Source of the DNA: Kallipyga massiliensis ph2
GTDB lineage: Bacteria; Bacillota; Clostridia; Tissierellales; Peptoniphilaceae
Length of the DNA stretch: 64,000 bases
Assembly: GCF_000311985.1 (NCBI RefSeq)
Contig: NZ_HE978585.1
Coordinates: 829,226 to 893,225, forward strand
Reading direction: 5' to 3'
A program made the translations under genes and the position numbers. Under the pieces are notes generated by a model. That model searched no databases and was not told where the DNA came from. It was given only the letters and a program-made list of their open reading frames with translations. Positions 1 to 7,705 of this stretch are shown one piece after another (within the stretch, counting starts at the first letter, position 1; the number at the start of each line of letters is the position of its first letter).

Positions 1-1
1 C

Positions 2-403
2 CTCTTCGACCTTAATCCCGACCAGAAGCAGCGGGAGATCTTCCGGACCTTTGTGGACTACATCTACTTCCGGATCATCCACTGCGTCCGGTCCACCTTC
101 GAAGAAGAGGGGGCCAGTCCGGCCGACCATGAGGGCATCATTGACGAGATTTCCATGTTCTATATTCGCTATTCCATGGTTTACCCGGATGCCATCTACT
201 TCACCTTGGAGGGTCTGGAGGACTTTAAGAAGGTCCTCCGCCACATGATCGATGTCTGGTTGACCCAGGGGGATTCGGAAGCGGTATTCCAGGTTTTCAC
301 GGAGGCCTATGCCTCCCAGGAGATAGAGGGTCGGTTAGGGGAGGTCGAAGACCTTCAGGCCCACCAGGAGAAAGGAGGAAGGGACCATGGCCATAACGAT
401 TAA
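2..403 (+). CDS. C-terminal part of an unrecognised protein (partial)
   Basis: The frame is open from the first bases of the window and stops at 403, so only the last 133 or so residues are visible and the start lies upstream. The visible part looks helical, with many aromatic and acidic residues (for example FRTFVDYIYF near its start and DFKKVLRHMIDVW in the middle). I see no Walker, metal-binding or DNA-binding motif. The final 25 residues are charged and of low complexity. The gene overlaps the start of the deaminase gene by 17 bp, which suggests co-transcription. The helix pattern would suit the C-terminal ligand domain of a TetR-type regulator, but this is a guess and no function is assigned. 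Confidence 0.6.
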   Translation, partial: LFDLNPDQKQREIFRTFVDYIYFRIIHCVRSTFEEEGASPADHEGIIDEISMFYIRYSMVYPDAIYFTLEGLEDFKKVLRHMIDVWLTQGDSEAVFQVFTEAYASQEIEGRLGEVEDLQAHQEKGGRDHGHND

Positions 404-1700
404 AAACGTCACCATCGTGACGATGAACGCCAACCATGACATTCTTCAGGGAGCCCAGGTCCGGGTGGAGGATGGGCGGATTCAGGCGATTTCCGGGGAG
501 AAAGACCTGGCCCTTCCGGGGGATGAGGTCATCGACGGGAGCGGCCAGGTGGTCCTTCCGGGTCTCATCAACGCCCACTGCCACGCCGCCATGTCCATTT
601 TCCGAAACTACGGCAACGATGTGGACCTGGATACCTGGCTCAATGACTACATATGGCCTCTGGAGGCCCAATTGACACCCGAAGACATCCGGAAGGGGTC
701 TCTCCTGGATATTGCAGAGATGATCTCTCATGGGATCACCTATTTTGTGGACATGTACTATGAGATGGACAAGGTGGCTCAGGCGGTCGAGGAAGGGGGG
801 ATCCGGGCCCTCCTGACGGAAGGGATGACGGCCAATGACTACCGGGCCTGCCTGGACCGGCAAGCGGGATTTTTTGACCGCTGGGATGGGAAGGCGGAGG
901 GGCGGATCCGGACCGGTCTCTCCACCCATGCCGTCTATACCAATACGGAGGAGTCCATGGAGGCAGCCGTGGCCCTGGGAAAGGAATTGGGGGCCTGCCA
1001 CCACATCCACCTCTCCGAGACGAAGAAAGAAGTGGAGGACTGCAGGGCACGTTTCGGGATGAGCCCGGTCGAGGTCTTCGACAAGATGGGCTATCTTAAC
1101 AACAGGACCATCGCTGCCCACTGCGTCTGGCTGTCCGAGAGGGATATGGACATCCTGGCGGACCGGGGGGTCCACCCAGTCTACAATCCGGCCTCCAACA
1201 TGAAGCTGGCCTCCGGCTTCATGCCCCTGGAGGGCCTTCTTTCCCGGGGGATCCCGGTGGCCATGGGAACGGACGGGGCGGCCTCCAACAACAGCCAGGA
1301 CCTCTTCCGGGACATGACCATCGGATCCCTCATTCAAAAAGGCCGGTCCCTAGACCCCACGGCTGCCAGGGCTCGAACCATGCTGGAAATGGCCACGATC
1401 AACGGGGCTCGTGCTTTGGGCCAGGAGGAGGACCTGGGATCCATCGAAGTGGGGAAAATGGCCGACCTAATTATGATCGACTTCCGGGGGGTCGGGATGA
1501 CCCCCATCCCGGATGATATTGAAGCCGCCCTGGTCTATTCCACTTCCGGAAGGGATGTCTCCCTGACCATGGTGGCCGGGAAGATCCTCTACCGGGACTA
1601 CCGGTTTACTGAACTTGATGAAGAGAGAATCAAGGCGGACTGCCAGGACACCCTCCGCCTCCTCCGGGAAAGGAGGGCCCATGATGGAAGTGGGCATTGA
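387..1700 (+). CDS. mtaD: MTA/SAH deaminase (amidohydrolase family)
   Basis: Predicted zinc-dependent cytosolic deaminase of 437 residues, the usual length for the family that deaminates S-adenosylhomocysteine and 5'-methylthioadenosine to inosyl products in purine and methyl-group salvage. The amidohydrolase metal ligands are visible: the H-x-H pair at 64 and 66 (NAHCHAAMS), H208 with E211 in HIHLSE, H245 in AAHCVW and D296 in GTDGAAS. The stretch around residues 74-94 (NYGNDVDLDTWL) is typical of the MtaD/SsnA branch. AAAGGAGG lies just before ATG 387. The end overlaps the AcpS-NnrD gene, so the two are probably co-transcribed. Guanine or other aminohydrolase activity in the same superfamily cannot be excluded from sequence alone. 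Confidence 0.85.
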   Translation: MAITIKNVTIVTMNANHDILQGAQVRVEDGRIQAISGEKDLALPGDEVIDGSGQVVLPGLINAHCHAAMSIFRNYGNDVDLDTWLNDYIWPLEAQLTPEDIRKGSLLDIAEMISHGITYFVDMYYEMDKVAQAVEEGGIRALLTEGMTANDYRACLDRQAGFFDRWDGKAEGRIRTGLSTHAVYTNTEESMEAAVALGKELGACHHIHLSETKKEVEDCRARFGMSPVEVFDKMGYLNNRTIAAHCVWLSERDMDILADRGVHPVYNPASNMKLASGFMPLEGLLSRGIPVAMGTDGAASNNSQDLFRDMTIGSLIQKGRSLDPTAARARTMLEMATINGARALGQEEDLGSIEVGKMADLIMIDFRGVGMTPIPDDIEAALVYSTSGRDVSLTMVAGKILYRDYRFTELDEERIKADCQDTLRLLRERRAHDGSGH

Positions 1701-2979
1701 TCTTTGTCAGATTTCTCGAATAGAGAAGGCCATGTCCCGTCCCTCTTTTCTTGAAAAAATTTTGACGGAAGAAGAAAGGGAGGCCTTGGGTTCCCGTCTG
1801 CAACGACCGAAGACCATAGCCGGAATCTATGCCGCCAAGGAGGCGGTGATGAAGGTCCTGGGGACGGGCTTCGGCCCGGTCGGCTTCCAGGACATCCAAA
1901 TTTTTCACAGCCCCAAGGGCCGGCCCCGGGTCAGCCTGCCCCCTAAGGCCCGGAAGATTATAGAAGATCGGGGTCTGGGGAAAGTCCGGGTCTCCATCAG
2001 CCATGAGGGGGACCTGGCCATAGCTACGGCGACGGGGGTGGAGGTCACGGTTTATGCGAAGGATAACTCGCCTTCTGCCCTCCACTTTGACCCGGAACTC
2101 AACCGGTCCTTCCTCCGGAGGGATAGGGCAGGCTATAAGGGTCAGTATGGTCGACTGGCTATCCTGGGTGGGTCCACCGGGATGGCAGGGGCCGTTTGCA
2201 TGGCTGCCCAGGCGGCCCTCCGGTCGGGCACGGGCCTGGTTTATGTCGTGGTTCCGGAATCCATCAGCACGATCGTTCAGATCAAACTGACCGAAGCCAT
2301 TGTCATCCCCGTCCCGGATGAGGGAAAGGGCTATTTCACCTCCGCCTCCTTGCCCGCCATTTTGGATAAGCAAGAGGGTTGGGACTGCCTGGCCATCGGG
2401 CCCGGTATGGGGCGGGAAAAAGAGAGTATAATCTGGTTTCAGGAGCTATTGCTGAAGGTGAACCGGCCAATGGTTTTGGATGCGGATGGCCTCTTTGCCC
2501 TGAGCCGGGATCCTGACCTCTTGGACCGGGTCAAGCCCCCCTTGGTCATCACCCCCCACGAAATGGAGATGGCCCGCCTCCTGGCCTGGAAAGTGGAACA
2601 AGTCCGGGGAGACCGGGAGCTTGCCGCCCGGACCTTTTCCGAGAGATATGGGGTCATCACCCTGTTGAAGGGGCCGGATACCCTCATCACCGACGGCAAG
2701 CATTTTTACACCAATACTACCGGTAACCCCGGTATGGCCACGGCGGGGTCAGGGGATGTCCTGACGGGCATCCTGGCCGGCTTTATTGCTCATGGCTACC
2801 CGCCCATCCTGGCCAGCCGGCTGGCACCCTACCTCCATGGTCTGGCCGGGGACCTGGCAGCGGAAGGCCTGACCCAGGAGGGGATGGTTGCCGGGGATAT
2901 CATTGCCTTGATCCCATCCGCATTTTCCCGGATTGAGGCTTGGAAGGAGAAGGAAGGGGATGGCCATGCCCAAGATTAA
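1681..2979 (+). CDS. acpS-nnrD: Fused holo-ACP synthase / ADP-dependent NAD(P)H-hydrate dehydratase
   Basis: One 432-residue frame carries two enzymes. Residues 1-125 are an AcpS-type phosphopantetheinyl transferase with the Mg2+ motif GIDL (D7) and the AAKEAVMK motif (K53, E54, K58); it would load phosphopantetheine onto the ACP encoded at 17145. From about 143 to the end is the NnrD (YjeF C-terminal) domain, which repairs hydrated NAD(P)H with [15 protein letters not shown] at 154-165, GPGMG at 240-244, DADGL at 267-271, TPHEME at 291-296 and [12 protein letters not shown] at 348-359. The NnrE epimerase domain that usually precedes NnrD is missing. AGGAGG at 1670-1675 supports ATG 1681 or 1684. 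It overlaps mtaD upstream and the EndoA gene downstream. Confidence 0.9.
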   Translation: MMEVGIDLCQISRIEKAMSRPSFLEKILTEEEREALGSRLQRPKTIAGIYAAKEAVMKVLGTGFGPVGFQDIQIFHSPKGRPRVSLPPKARKIIEDRGLGKVRVSISHEGDLAIATATGVEVTVYAKDNSPSALHFDPELNRSFLRRDRAGYKGQYGRLAILGGSTGMAGAVCMAAQAALRSGTGLVYVVVPESISTIVQIKLTEAIVIPVPDEGKGYFTSASLPAILDKQEGWDCLAIGPGMGREKESIIWFQELLLKVNRPMVLDADGLFALSRDPDLLDRVKPPLVITPHEMEMARLLAWKVEQVRGDRELAARTFSERYGVITLLKGPDTLITDGKHFYTNTTGNPGMATAGSGDVLTGILAGFIAHGYPPILASRLAPYLHGLAGDLAAEGLTQEGMVAGDIIALIPSAFSRIEAWKEKEGDGHAQD

Positions 2980-3325
2980 ACGGGGGGATATCTATTATGC
3001 CGACCTCAGCCCTGTGGTGGGGTCCGAGCAGGGGGGAATCCGGCCTGTGGTGATCCTCCAAAATGACATAGGAAACAAGTATTCCCCCACAACTATCGTC
3101 GCCGCCATCACCTCCCAGGTCAACAAGTCGAGGATGCCTACCCATGTCAGCGTGTCCGGCGAGGGGACGGACCTCCCCAAGAACTCGGTCGTCCTCCTGG
3201 AACAGGTCCGGACCATCGATAAGCAAAGACTGCAAAAAAAACTGGGCAAATTTGCCCCCTCCACCATGGAGGCCATCGGCCGGGCTTTGGACATTTCCCT
3301 GGCCCGGTCAAACCGCCTCCGCTAA
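2960..3325 (+). CDS. ndoA: EndoA/MazF-type mRNA interferase
   Basis: A protein of about 120 residues closely resembling Bacillus NdoA (EndoA): [20 protein letters not shown], then [18 protein letters not shown], a PTHV strand and the EQVRTIDK segment that holds the conserved arginine. The family is a PemK-fold homodimer that cuts single-stranded RNA at UACAU-like sites. The start overlaps the end of the AcpS-NnrD gene; ATG 2960 or ATG 2966 are both possible, with purine-rich ribosome-binding stretches at 2944-2959. In bacilli the toxin follows its antitoxin NdoAI and lies near acpS. Here no antitoxin frame sits between the AcpS-NnrD domain and the toxin, so a partner, if any, is elsewhere. 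Confidence 0.9.
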   Translation: MAMPKIKRGDIYYADLSPVVGSEQGGIRPVVILQNDIGNKYSPTTIVAAITSQVNKSRMPTHVSVSGEGTDLPKNSVVLLEQVRTIDKQRLQKKLGKFAPSTMEAIGRALDISLARSNRLR

Positions 3326-3355
3326 GCCTTACATAAAGTTAGAAAAGGAAATCAT

Positions 3356-4174
3356 ATGATCACGTTAAAGACAGAAGATGCCATCCGGGGAATGAGGGAG
3401 TCGGGCAAGATCCTGACCAAGACCCACCACGCCATCCGAGAAGTTCTCCGGCCCGGCCTGACCACCATGGAACTCAACGACTTTGCCGAAGCCTTCATGC
3501 TTTATAAGGACGCCATTCCTGCCCAAAAGGGCTATTCAGGCTTTCCTTTCGCCCTTTGTACCTCGGTCAACGACGAAGTCTGCCATGGCTTCCCCAATGA
3601 CCGCCCCCTCCGGGAAGGGGACATCCTCTCCGTGGACAATGTAGTGAATTATAAGGGCTATCTGTCGGATTCCTGTTGGTCCTATCCCATCGGCCAACTT
3701 TCCGACCAAGATCAGGATTTCTTCGATACCGCCAAGGAGGCCCTCATGGTGGGCCTGGCCCAAGTTCGTGTGGGCAACCACCTCAATGAGATTGGCAAGG
3801 CCATCCAGGCCTATGTAGAAGGCAAGGGCTATTCCGTGGTCAGAGAGTTCACCGGCCATGGGATCGGACGTGAAATGCACGAAGACCCCATGGTCCTCCA
3901 TTATGACCAGGGATCCCGGGGTCCCCGGTTCAGGGAGCGGATGGTCATGACCATTGAGCCCATGATCAACATCGGCCACTGGAAGACCAAGATGGACGAC
4001 AACGGCTGGACTGCCCGGACCATCGATGGTCAAAAATCCTGCCAATTCGAGCACACCTTCGCCGTCCGGGAAGATGGCCCGGAAATCCTCACCGACCAGG
4101 CCGATACTTCACTCAGCCCGGAAGAAAAGGAGTGGATTGCCGCCTATATCAGAGATAAGCGGCTCTTTGATTGA
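3356..4174 (+). CDS. map: Type I methionine aminopeptidase
   Basis: Cytosolic dinuclear-metal enzyme that removes N-terminal methionine from new proteins. All five metal ligands of the family are present: D94 (SVDNVV), D105 (LSDS), H168 (FTGHGIG), E201 (TIEPM) and E232 (QFEHTF); H77 in VCHGFP matches the conserved substrate-side histidine. At 272 residues it is slightly longer than the 250-residue minimum because of a charged C-terminal tail. It starts 30 bp after the EndoA gene, behind AAAAGGAAA, so it may share the acpS-nnrD/ndoA transcript. A strong hairpin with a T-run follows within 75 bp. Confidence 0.95.
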   Translation: MITLKTEDAIRGMRESGKILTKTHHAIREVLRPGLTTMELNDFAEAFMLYKDAIPAQKGYSGFPFALCTSVNDEVCHGFPNDRPLREGDILSVDNVVNYKGYLSDSCWSYPIGQLSDQDQDFFDTAKEALMVGLAQVRVGNHLNEIGKAIQAYVEGKGYSVVREFTGHGIGREMHEDPMVLHYDQGSRGPRFRERMVMTIEPMINIGHWKTKMDDNGWTARTIDGQKSCQFEHTFAVREDGPEILTDQADTSLSPEEKEWIAAYIRDKRLFD

Positions 4175-4190
4175 GGGTAGGGGACTTCAT

Positions 4191-4355
4191 ACCGCCCCAA
4201 ATAGCGAAAACGGCCGAAAGGGCGGTATTTTTATTACCGCCCTTTTCATGAAATAGCCAAATAAGGCGGAAATACCAAACCACCCAATTTGCAAAATGGC
4301 TAAATGAGGCGGAAATACTACACCGCCCTATTCGCGAAATGACTCAATAAGGGGG
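4191..4355. repeat. Hairpin array, family 1 (ACCGCCC stems)
   Basis: Four consecutive imperfect hairpins. Each has an ACCGCCC-like left arm, about 20-21 A/T-rich bases, and an AGGCGG or AGGGCGG right arm. The centres read like variants of TATTCGCGAAATGACTCAATA; two others contain AGCGAAAAC and GCAAAATGGC. No gene lies here. Similar centres with different stems occur at 19968-20177 and 33211-33430. Confidence 0.7.
4218..4246 (+). terminator. Terminator after map
   Basis: Perfect 10-bp stem AAGGGCGGTA / TACCGCCCTT with a 7-base loop, ending in a short T-run. It also bridges the right arm of the first and the left arm of the second unit of the hairpin array. Confidence 0.6.
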
Positions 4356-4391
4356 ACTACTCAAGCTGAATACAAATTTTTCTGATTTAAC

Positions 4392-4420
4392 TTGACAAGA
4401 ACACTCTTATTCCTTACACT
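4392..4420 (+). promoter_or_regulatory. Promoter of the tRNA cluster
   Basis: Perfect -35 TTGACA (4392-4397), 17-bp spacer and -10 TACACT (4415-4420), ending 22 bp before the first tRNA. It is the only strong promoter seen ahead of the twelve tRNA genes. Confidence 0.8.
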
Positions 4421-4442
4421 ATCTTAGTAACCCAATTTTTGA

Positions 4443-4514
4443 GGCCCTATGGTCAAGCGGTTAAGACATCGCCCTTTCACGGCGGTATCCCGGGTTCGAA
4501 TCCCGGTAGGGTCA
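4443..4514 (+). tRNA. tRNA-Glu (TTC)
   Basis: Full cloverleaf: acceptor GGCCCTA / TAGGGTC, anticodon loop with TTC, T-loop GGTTCGAATCC, discriminator A. CCA is not encoded, as in every tRNA gene of this window. Confidence 0.95.
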
Positions 4515-4518
4515 TTTT

Positions 4519-4591
4519 GGGCGCTTAGCTCAGTTGGGAGAGCATCTGCCTTACAAGCAGGGGGTCGTAGGTTCGAGCCCTACAGTGCCCA
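4519..4591 (+). tRNA. tRNA-Val (TAC)
   Basis: Acceptor GGGCGCT / AGTGCCC, anticodon loop CTTACAA (TAC), T-arm GTTCGAGCC. It lies 4 bp after tRNA-Glu. Confidence 0.95.
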
Positions 4592-4607
4592 AATCATTGA
4601 AATAGGT

Positions 4608-4682
4608 GGCCCGGTAGTTCAGTTGGTTTAGAATGCCAGCCTGTCACGCTGGAGGTCGTGGGTTCGAACCCCATCCGGGTCG
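4608..4682 (+). tRNA. tRNA-Asp (GTC)
   Basis: Acceptor GGCCCGG / CCGGGTC, anticodon loop CTGTCAC (GTC), T-arm GGTTCGAACCC, discriminator G. Confidence 0.95.
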
Positions 4683-4709
4683 TTCACCACTAACTTGCAG
4701 AGTGGTTTT

Positions 4710-4782
4710 GCTGGTGTAGCTCAATCGGTAGAGCAACTGACTTGTAATCAGTAGGTTGAGGGTTCAAGTCCTTTCACCAGCT
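4710..4782 (+). tRNA. tRNA-Thr (TGT)
   Basis: Acceptor GCTGGTG / CACCAGC, anticodon loop CTTGTAA (TGT), T-arm GGTTCAAGTCC. It is followed directly by a terminator-like hairpin. Confidence 0.95.
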
Positions 4783-4785
4783 TAC

Positions 4786-4820
4786 AAAGGTCACTTATGT
4801 CAAGTGACCTTTGATTTTTT
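4786..4820 (+). terminator. Internal terminator in the tRNA cluster
   Basis: Perfect 11-bp inverted repeat AAAGGTCACTT / AAGTGACCTTT with a 5-base loop, then GATTTTTT. It splits the cluster after tRNA-Thr, so the later tRNAs need read-through or a second promoter. Confidence 0.75.
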
Positions 4821-4841
4821 AACCACCCCCATTATTAATAA

Positions 4842-4916
4842 GCGCCTATAGCTCAGCCTGGATAGAGCAACGGACTTCTAATCCGTGTGTCCGAGGTTCG
4901 AATCCTCGTAGGCGCG
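4842..4916 (+). tRNA. tRNA-Arg (TCT)
   Basis: Acceptor GCGCCTA / TAGGCGC, anticodon loop CTTCTAA (TCT), T-arm GGTTCGAATCC, discriminator G. Confidence 0.95.
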
Positions 4917-4922
4917 TATCGT

Positions 4923-4995
4923 TGGGGTATAGCCAAGCGGTAAGGCATCAGACTTTGACTCTGACATCTCGTAGGTTCGAATCCTGCTACCCCAG
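4923..4995 (+). tRNA. tRNA-Gln (TTG)
   Basis: Acceptor TGGGGTA / TACCCCA, anticodon TTG, discriminator G. Its arms are nearly identical to the second Gln tRNA at 5037. Confidence 0.95.
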
Positions 4996-5036
4996 TTGGG
5001 CCGCTTCCCTTGAAAACTAAATAAAGCTCTTTATGA

Positions 5037-5109
5037 TGGGGTATAGCCAAGTCGGTAAGGCACTAGACTCTGACTCTAGGATTCGCTGGTTCGAGTCCAG
5101 CTACCCCAG
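5037..5109 (+). tRNA. tRNA-Gln (CTG)
   Basis: Acceptor TGGGGTA / TACCCCA, anticodon CTG. A dedicated CAG reader beside the TTG isoacceptor fits the G+C-rich codon use of the surrounding core genes. Confidence 0.93.
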
Positions 5110-5114
5110 TCCAT

Positions 5115-5187
5115 GATCCATTAGCTCAGTCGGTAGAGCACTTGACTTTTAATCAAGGTGTCCGGGGTTCGAATCCCCGATGGGTCA
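5115..5187 (+). tRNA. tRNA-Lys (TTT)
   Basis: Acceptor GATCCAT / ATGGGTC, anticodon loop CTTTTAA (TTT), T-arm GGTTCGAATCC, discriminator A. Confidence 0.95.
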
Positions 5188-5194
5188 ATCTTAT

Positions 5195-5280
5195 GGAGAG
5201 ATACCGAAGCGGTCATAACGGGGCGGTCTTGAAAACCGTTAGGGTGCAAGCCCACGGGGGTTCGAATCCCTCTCTCTCCG
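5195..5280 (+). tRNA. tRNA-Ser (TGA)
   Basis: Class II tRNA of 86 bases with a long variable arm; acceptor GGAGAGA / TCTCTCC, anticodon TGA, discriminator G. Confidence 0.95.
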
Positions 5281-5325
5281 TAGGGCTCATGAGATTCCCG
5301 ATGTGACCCCCTTTCGGGATTCTTT

Positions 5326-5413
5326 GGAGAAATACCCAAGTGGCTCAAGGGGCTCCCCTGCTAAGGGAGTAGGTCGTTTACTCGGCGCGGGGGTTCGAAT
5401 CCCCCTTTCTCCG
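5326..5413 (+). tRNA. tRNA-Ser (GCT)
   Basis: Class II tRNA of 88 bases; acceptor GGAGAAA / TTTCTCC, anticodon GCT, long variable arm, discriminator G. Confidence 0.95.
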
Positions 5414-5419
5414 TAGTAT

Positions 5420-5493
5420 GGGCCATTAGCTCAGTTGGTTAGAGCAGGCGGCTCATAACCGCCCCGTCCCGGGTTCAAGTCCCTGATGGCCCA
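5420..5493 (+). tRNA. tRNA with CAT anticodon (Ile2 type or elongator Met)
   Basis: Acceptor GGGCCAT / ATGGCCC, anticodon loop CTCATAA. The D-arm and anticodon stem (AGAGCAGGCGGCTCAT) resemble the isoleucine tRNA whose CAT is modified to lysidine more than elongator Met. The acceptor begins with a paired G, so it is not an initiator. The amino acid is not settled by sequence alone. Confidence 0.75.
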
Positions 5494-5557
5494 GTAAAAA
5501 AAGTATGACAAAATGAAAATTTTGTTGTAAAATAGATTTTGTCGACTGTATGTATTT

Positions 5558-5630
<73 letters not shown>

Positions 5631-5633
5631 CTC

Positions 5634-5663
5634 CTCCGAGGCTTATGCCTCGGAGTTTTTTTT
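5634..5663 (+). terminator. Terminator after the tRNA cluster
   Basis: 9-bp stem CTCCGAGGC / GCCTCGGAG, 4-base loop and eight T residues. Confidence 0.9.
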
Positions 5664-5696
5664 ATGGATAATTATCCTAAATTGTATATAGTTTGG

Positions 5697-5724
5697 TATA
5701 CAAACGTTTTTTTAGGGATATAAT
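5697..5724 (+). promoter_or_regulatory. Promoter in the duplicated tRNA-Phe segment
   Basis: -10 TATAAT (5719-5724) with -35-like TATACA 16 bp upstream; the second copy (10601-10628) has the better -35 TTTACA. What it transcribes here is unclear because the IS30 copy starts 130 bp downstream. Confidence 0.5.
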
Positions 5725-5855
5725 ATTATTAACCAACATGGCAAATGAAAGGAGGTACTTTATAGTTGTTGGGCTTTTTTGAGAGAGACAAATAGTAATA
5801 AAACGCTTCCTTACTCAGCAATAACTTTTGTAAAGAAAACTGTGTTGTTTTTGTA

Positions 5856-7053
5856 GGTTGATTGTAAAATCAAGTTGAACATGTAATATGAAAAGTCCAT
5901 AAGGAATCCCTTTGGTAGAATGTAAGTGATGAAAGCTTCATTCACAAGGAGGACTCCCTATGGACCACTTACATTCTACTACAACTGAACACAGGAAGGG
6001 ACAACATCTTACCTTTGAGAACCGGGTTTTGATCCAAACACGCCTCAAAGATGGCTGGAGCCCTAACAGAATCGCCAAGGAGATCGGCTGTGCACCGAAC
6101 ACCGTCCGCAATGAGTTCAAGCGTGGAACAGTGGCACTGTATAAAGGAAATCTCCTCCGCTACAAAGCCACCTCAGGAGAAGCCGCCTACGAAGAAAACT
6201 GCAAAGCGTGTTGCCGACACTATGATTTTCTCGAGAAAGGCGAGTTTCTCTCGTTTGTTGAGAAGATATTCTTCGAAGACGGATGGGCATTAGATGCTTG
6301 TGTCGGCTATGCACTGAAAGAAGGCCTGTTCACCAGAAAAACAGAATGTTTGTACCAAGACACTCTATGGCTATGTTGACCTTGGACTGCTTGGCATCAA
6401 GAACACCAACCGTCCCAAGAAACTGCGTCGATCTTCCAAGAAGGTGAAATGCCGTAAAAAAAGCAGATTCTGGGGCGTAGCATCGAAGAAAGGCCCGTTC
6501 AAGTGAATGATCGCAGTGAGTTCGGGCACTGGGAGGCCGATCTTGTAATCGGTTCAAAGAAAAAGGATGACGATGCTCTGCTCACCATGATTGAGCGCGA
6601 GACTCGCGAGTACTGGATGATCCGTGTTCCGGGCCGGAATCCAAACGGTGTCATTGCCGCCTTAGAGGCTGTCCGTGCACAGTACAGTGACCACGGGACG
6701 ATATCTTCAAGACGGTCATGACAGACAATAGATCCGAGTTCTCCATGTTGTCCGAGCCGGAAGAGTTAAGCAAAACGCTGGTGTACTTTGCCCATCTATG
6801 CCTCTTGCGAGAAGGGATCCGTGGAGCGTCACAACGGTCTGATCCGCAGATTCATCCCTAAGGGGAAACGGATCGATAGCTACACTGATGAGCAGATCGC
6901 TCAGATCGAGATTTGGTGTAACAGCCTTCCGAGGAAACTTCTGGGCTACTGTACCCCGGATGATCTCTTTGAGGACGAACTGGATCGGATCTATGCCTGT
7001 GTCGCCTGATGGCTATTCAACTGTCAATGTTCAACTTGTTATTGCAATTTACG
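5856..7053 (+). mobile_element. IS30-family element, copy 1 (decayed)
   Basis: About 1.2 kb bounded by imperfect 27-bp inverted repeats (5856-5882 and 7027-7053) that share the core CAAGTTGAACAT. The left end coincides with the point where the tRNA-Phe duplication stops matching. No clear target duplication is visible. The transposase inside is interrupted, so the element should be unable to move by itself. Confidence 0.8.
5960..7009 (+). pseudogene. IS30 transposase, frameshifted
   Basis: The N-terminal frame (5960-6379) has the IS30 helix-turn-helix: WSPNRIAKEIGCAPNTVRNE. It shifts frame near 6350, shifts again before 6503, and again after about 6700. The three catalytic acidic residues can still be found in the separate frames: D in FGHWEADLVIG (from 6503), D in MTDNRSEF (about 6718, where families usually have TDNG) and E in SVERHNGLIRRF (from 6788). 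The C-terminal frame ends at 7009 with a normal IS30 tail (CTPDDLFEDEL). At least three frame breaks make it a pseudogene. The second, shorter copy lies at 9525. Confidence 0.85.
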
Positions 7054-7258
7054 ACAGTATTTTAAGCTGTACATGGGAGAAATTGAAGGAAGAGGATAAT
7101 TTCTTCGAACTATATAAGATAATTGGGAAAAGTCAGATAAATTAATAGAACCCTATGAAGCAATTGCTTCGATGTAAACATAATTTGACGTGATGTCAAA
7201 AACAATAGCTTGCTTTTTTTACTAAGCAAAGTAATCTAATTCTGAGGAGGCAATTACT

Positions 7259-7621
7259 ATGATTGGGGAGAGAATCAAAATCCTAAGAAAAACAAAAGGT
7301 TTATCACAGGAGGAATTAGCAAAAAGTTTGTGTGTATCGAGACAAACCGTATCAAAATGGGAGAATGGAAATTCTGTGCCAGATGTGGAGGTATTAGTAC
7401 GTATGGCGGATGTTTTTCAAGTCACAGCGAGTGAACTTTTAGCAGAAACGGTAGAGAAAAATTCAGATGACACATCTGTAGGAAATCAATTATCAAAGAT
7501 TCGAGAAGAACTGGAGGTAAGAAATGAACGAAACAAAAGAATAAGGGGTAGAGTAAAAGCCTTTATCTTCGCTGGAATTGTAATCCTTTTAATAATCCTG
7601 CTTTTAAATGGTGCTTCATAG
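7259..7621 (+). CDS. XRE-type regulator with C-terminal membrane segment
   Basis: Residues 1-60 are a Cro/C1-type helix-turn-helix (LSQEELAKSLCVSRQTVSKW, then NGNSVPDVEVLVRMADVF). A short acidic linker and a basic stretch (RNERNKRIRGRVK) follow, and the protein ends in one hydrophobic helix (about residues 101-117), so the DNA-binding head is probably tethered to the inside of the membrane. This layout is common in Firmicutes near secreted or stress proteins. GAGGAGG lies 7 bp before ATG 7259. Base composition is A+T-rich, unlike the core genes. The target is unknown; the secreted protein gene downstream is the nearest candidate. Confidence 0.85.
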   Translation: MIGERIKILRKTKGLSQEELAKSLCVSRQTVSKWENGNSVPDVEVLVRMADVFQVTASELLAETVEKNSDDTSVGNQLSKIREELEVRNERNKRIRGRVKAFIFAGIVILLIILLLNGAS

Positions 7622-7705
7622 TAGGTTTTCTGTGGAATAGGTTGATTTCCTGAATAAGAAAAAAGTCAAAAGAACAAAGGAAGGAGATCAGGTAGGAAAA
7701 GAGTA

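Noticed and set aside
4853..5348. Minus-strand frames of 65 and 75 codons over the tRNA cluster
   Set aside because: They read T-arms of tRNA genes in reverse (repeated RIRTSD/GIRTPD-like peptides), a common false gene pattern.
5738..5782. 14-codon frame in the tRNA-Phe segment as a gene
   Set aside because: Identical in both copies but too short to support a product; mentioned only within the duplication.
7054..7145. 30-codon tail (DSILSCTWEKLKEEDNFF) right of IS30 copy 1 as the end of an interrupted gene
   Set aside because: Too short, no matching beginning on the left side of the element.
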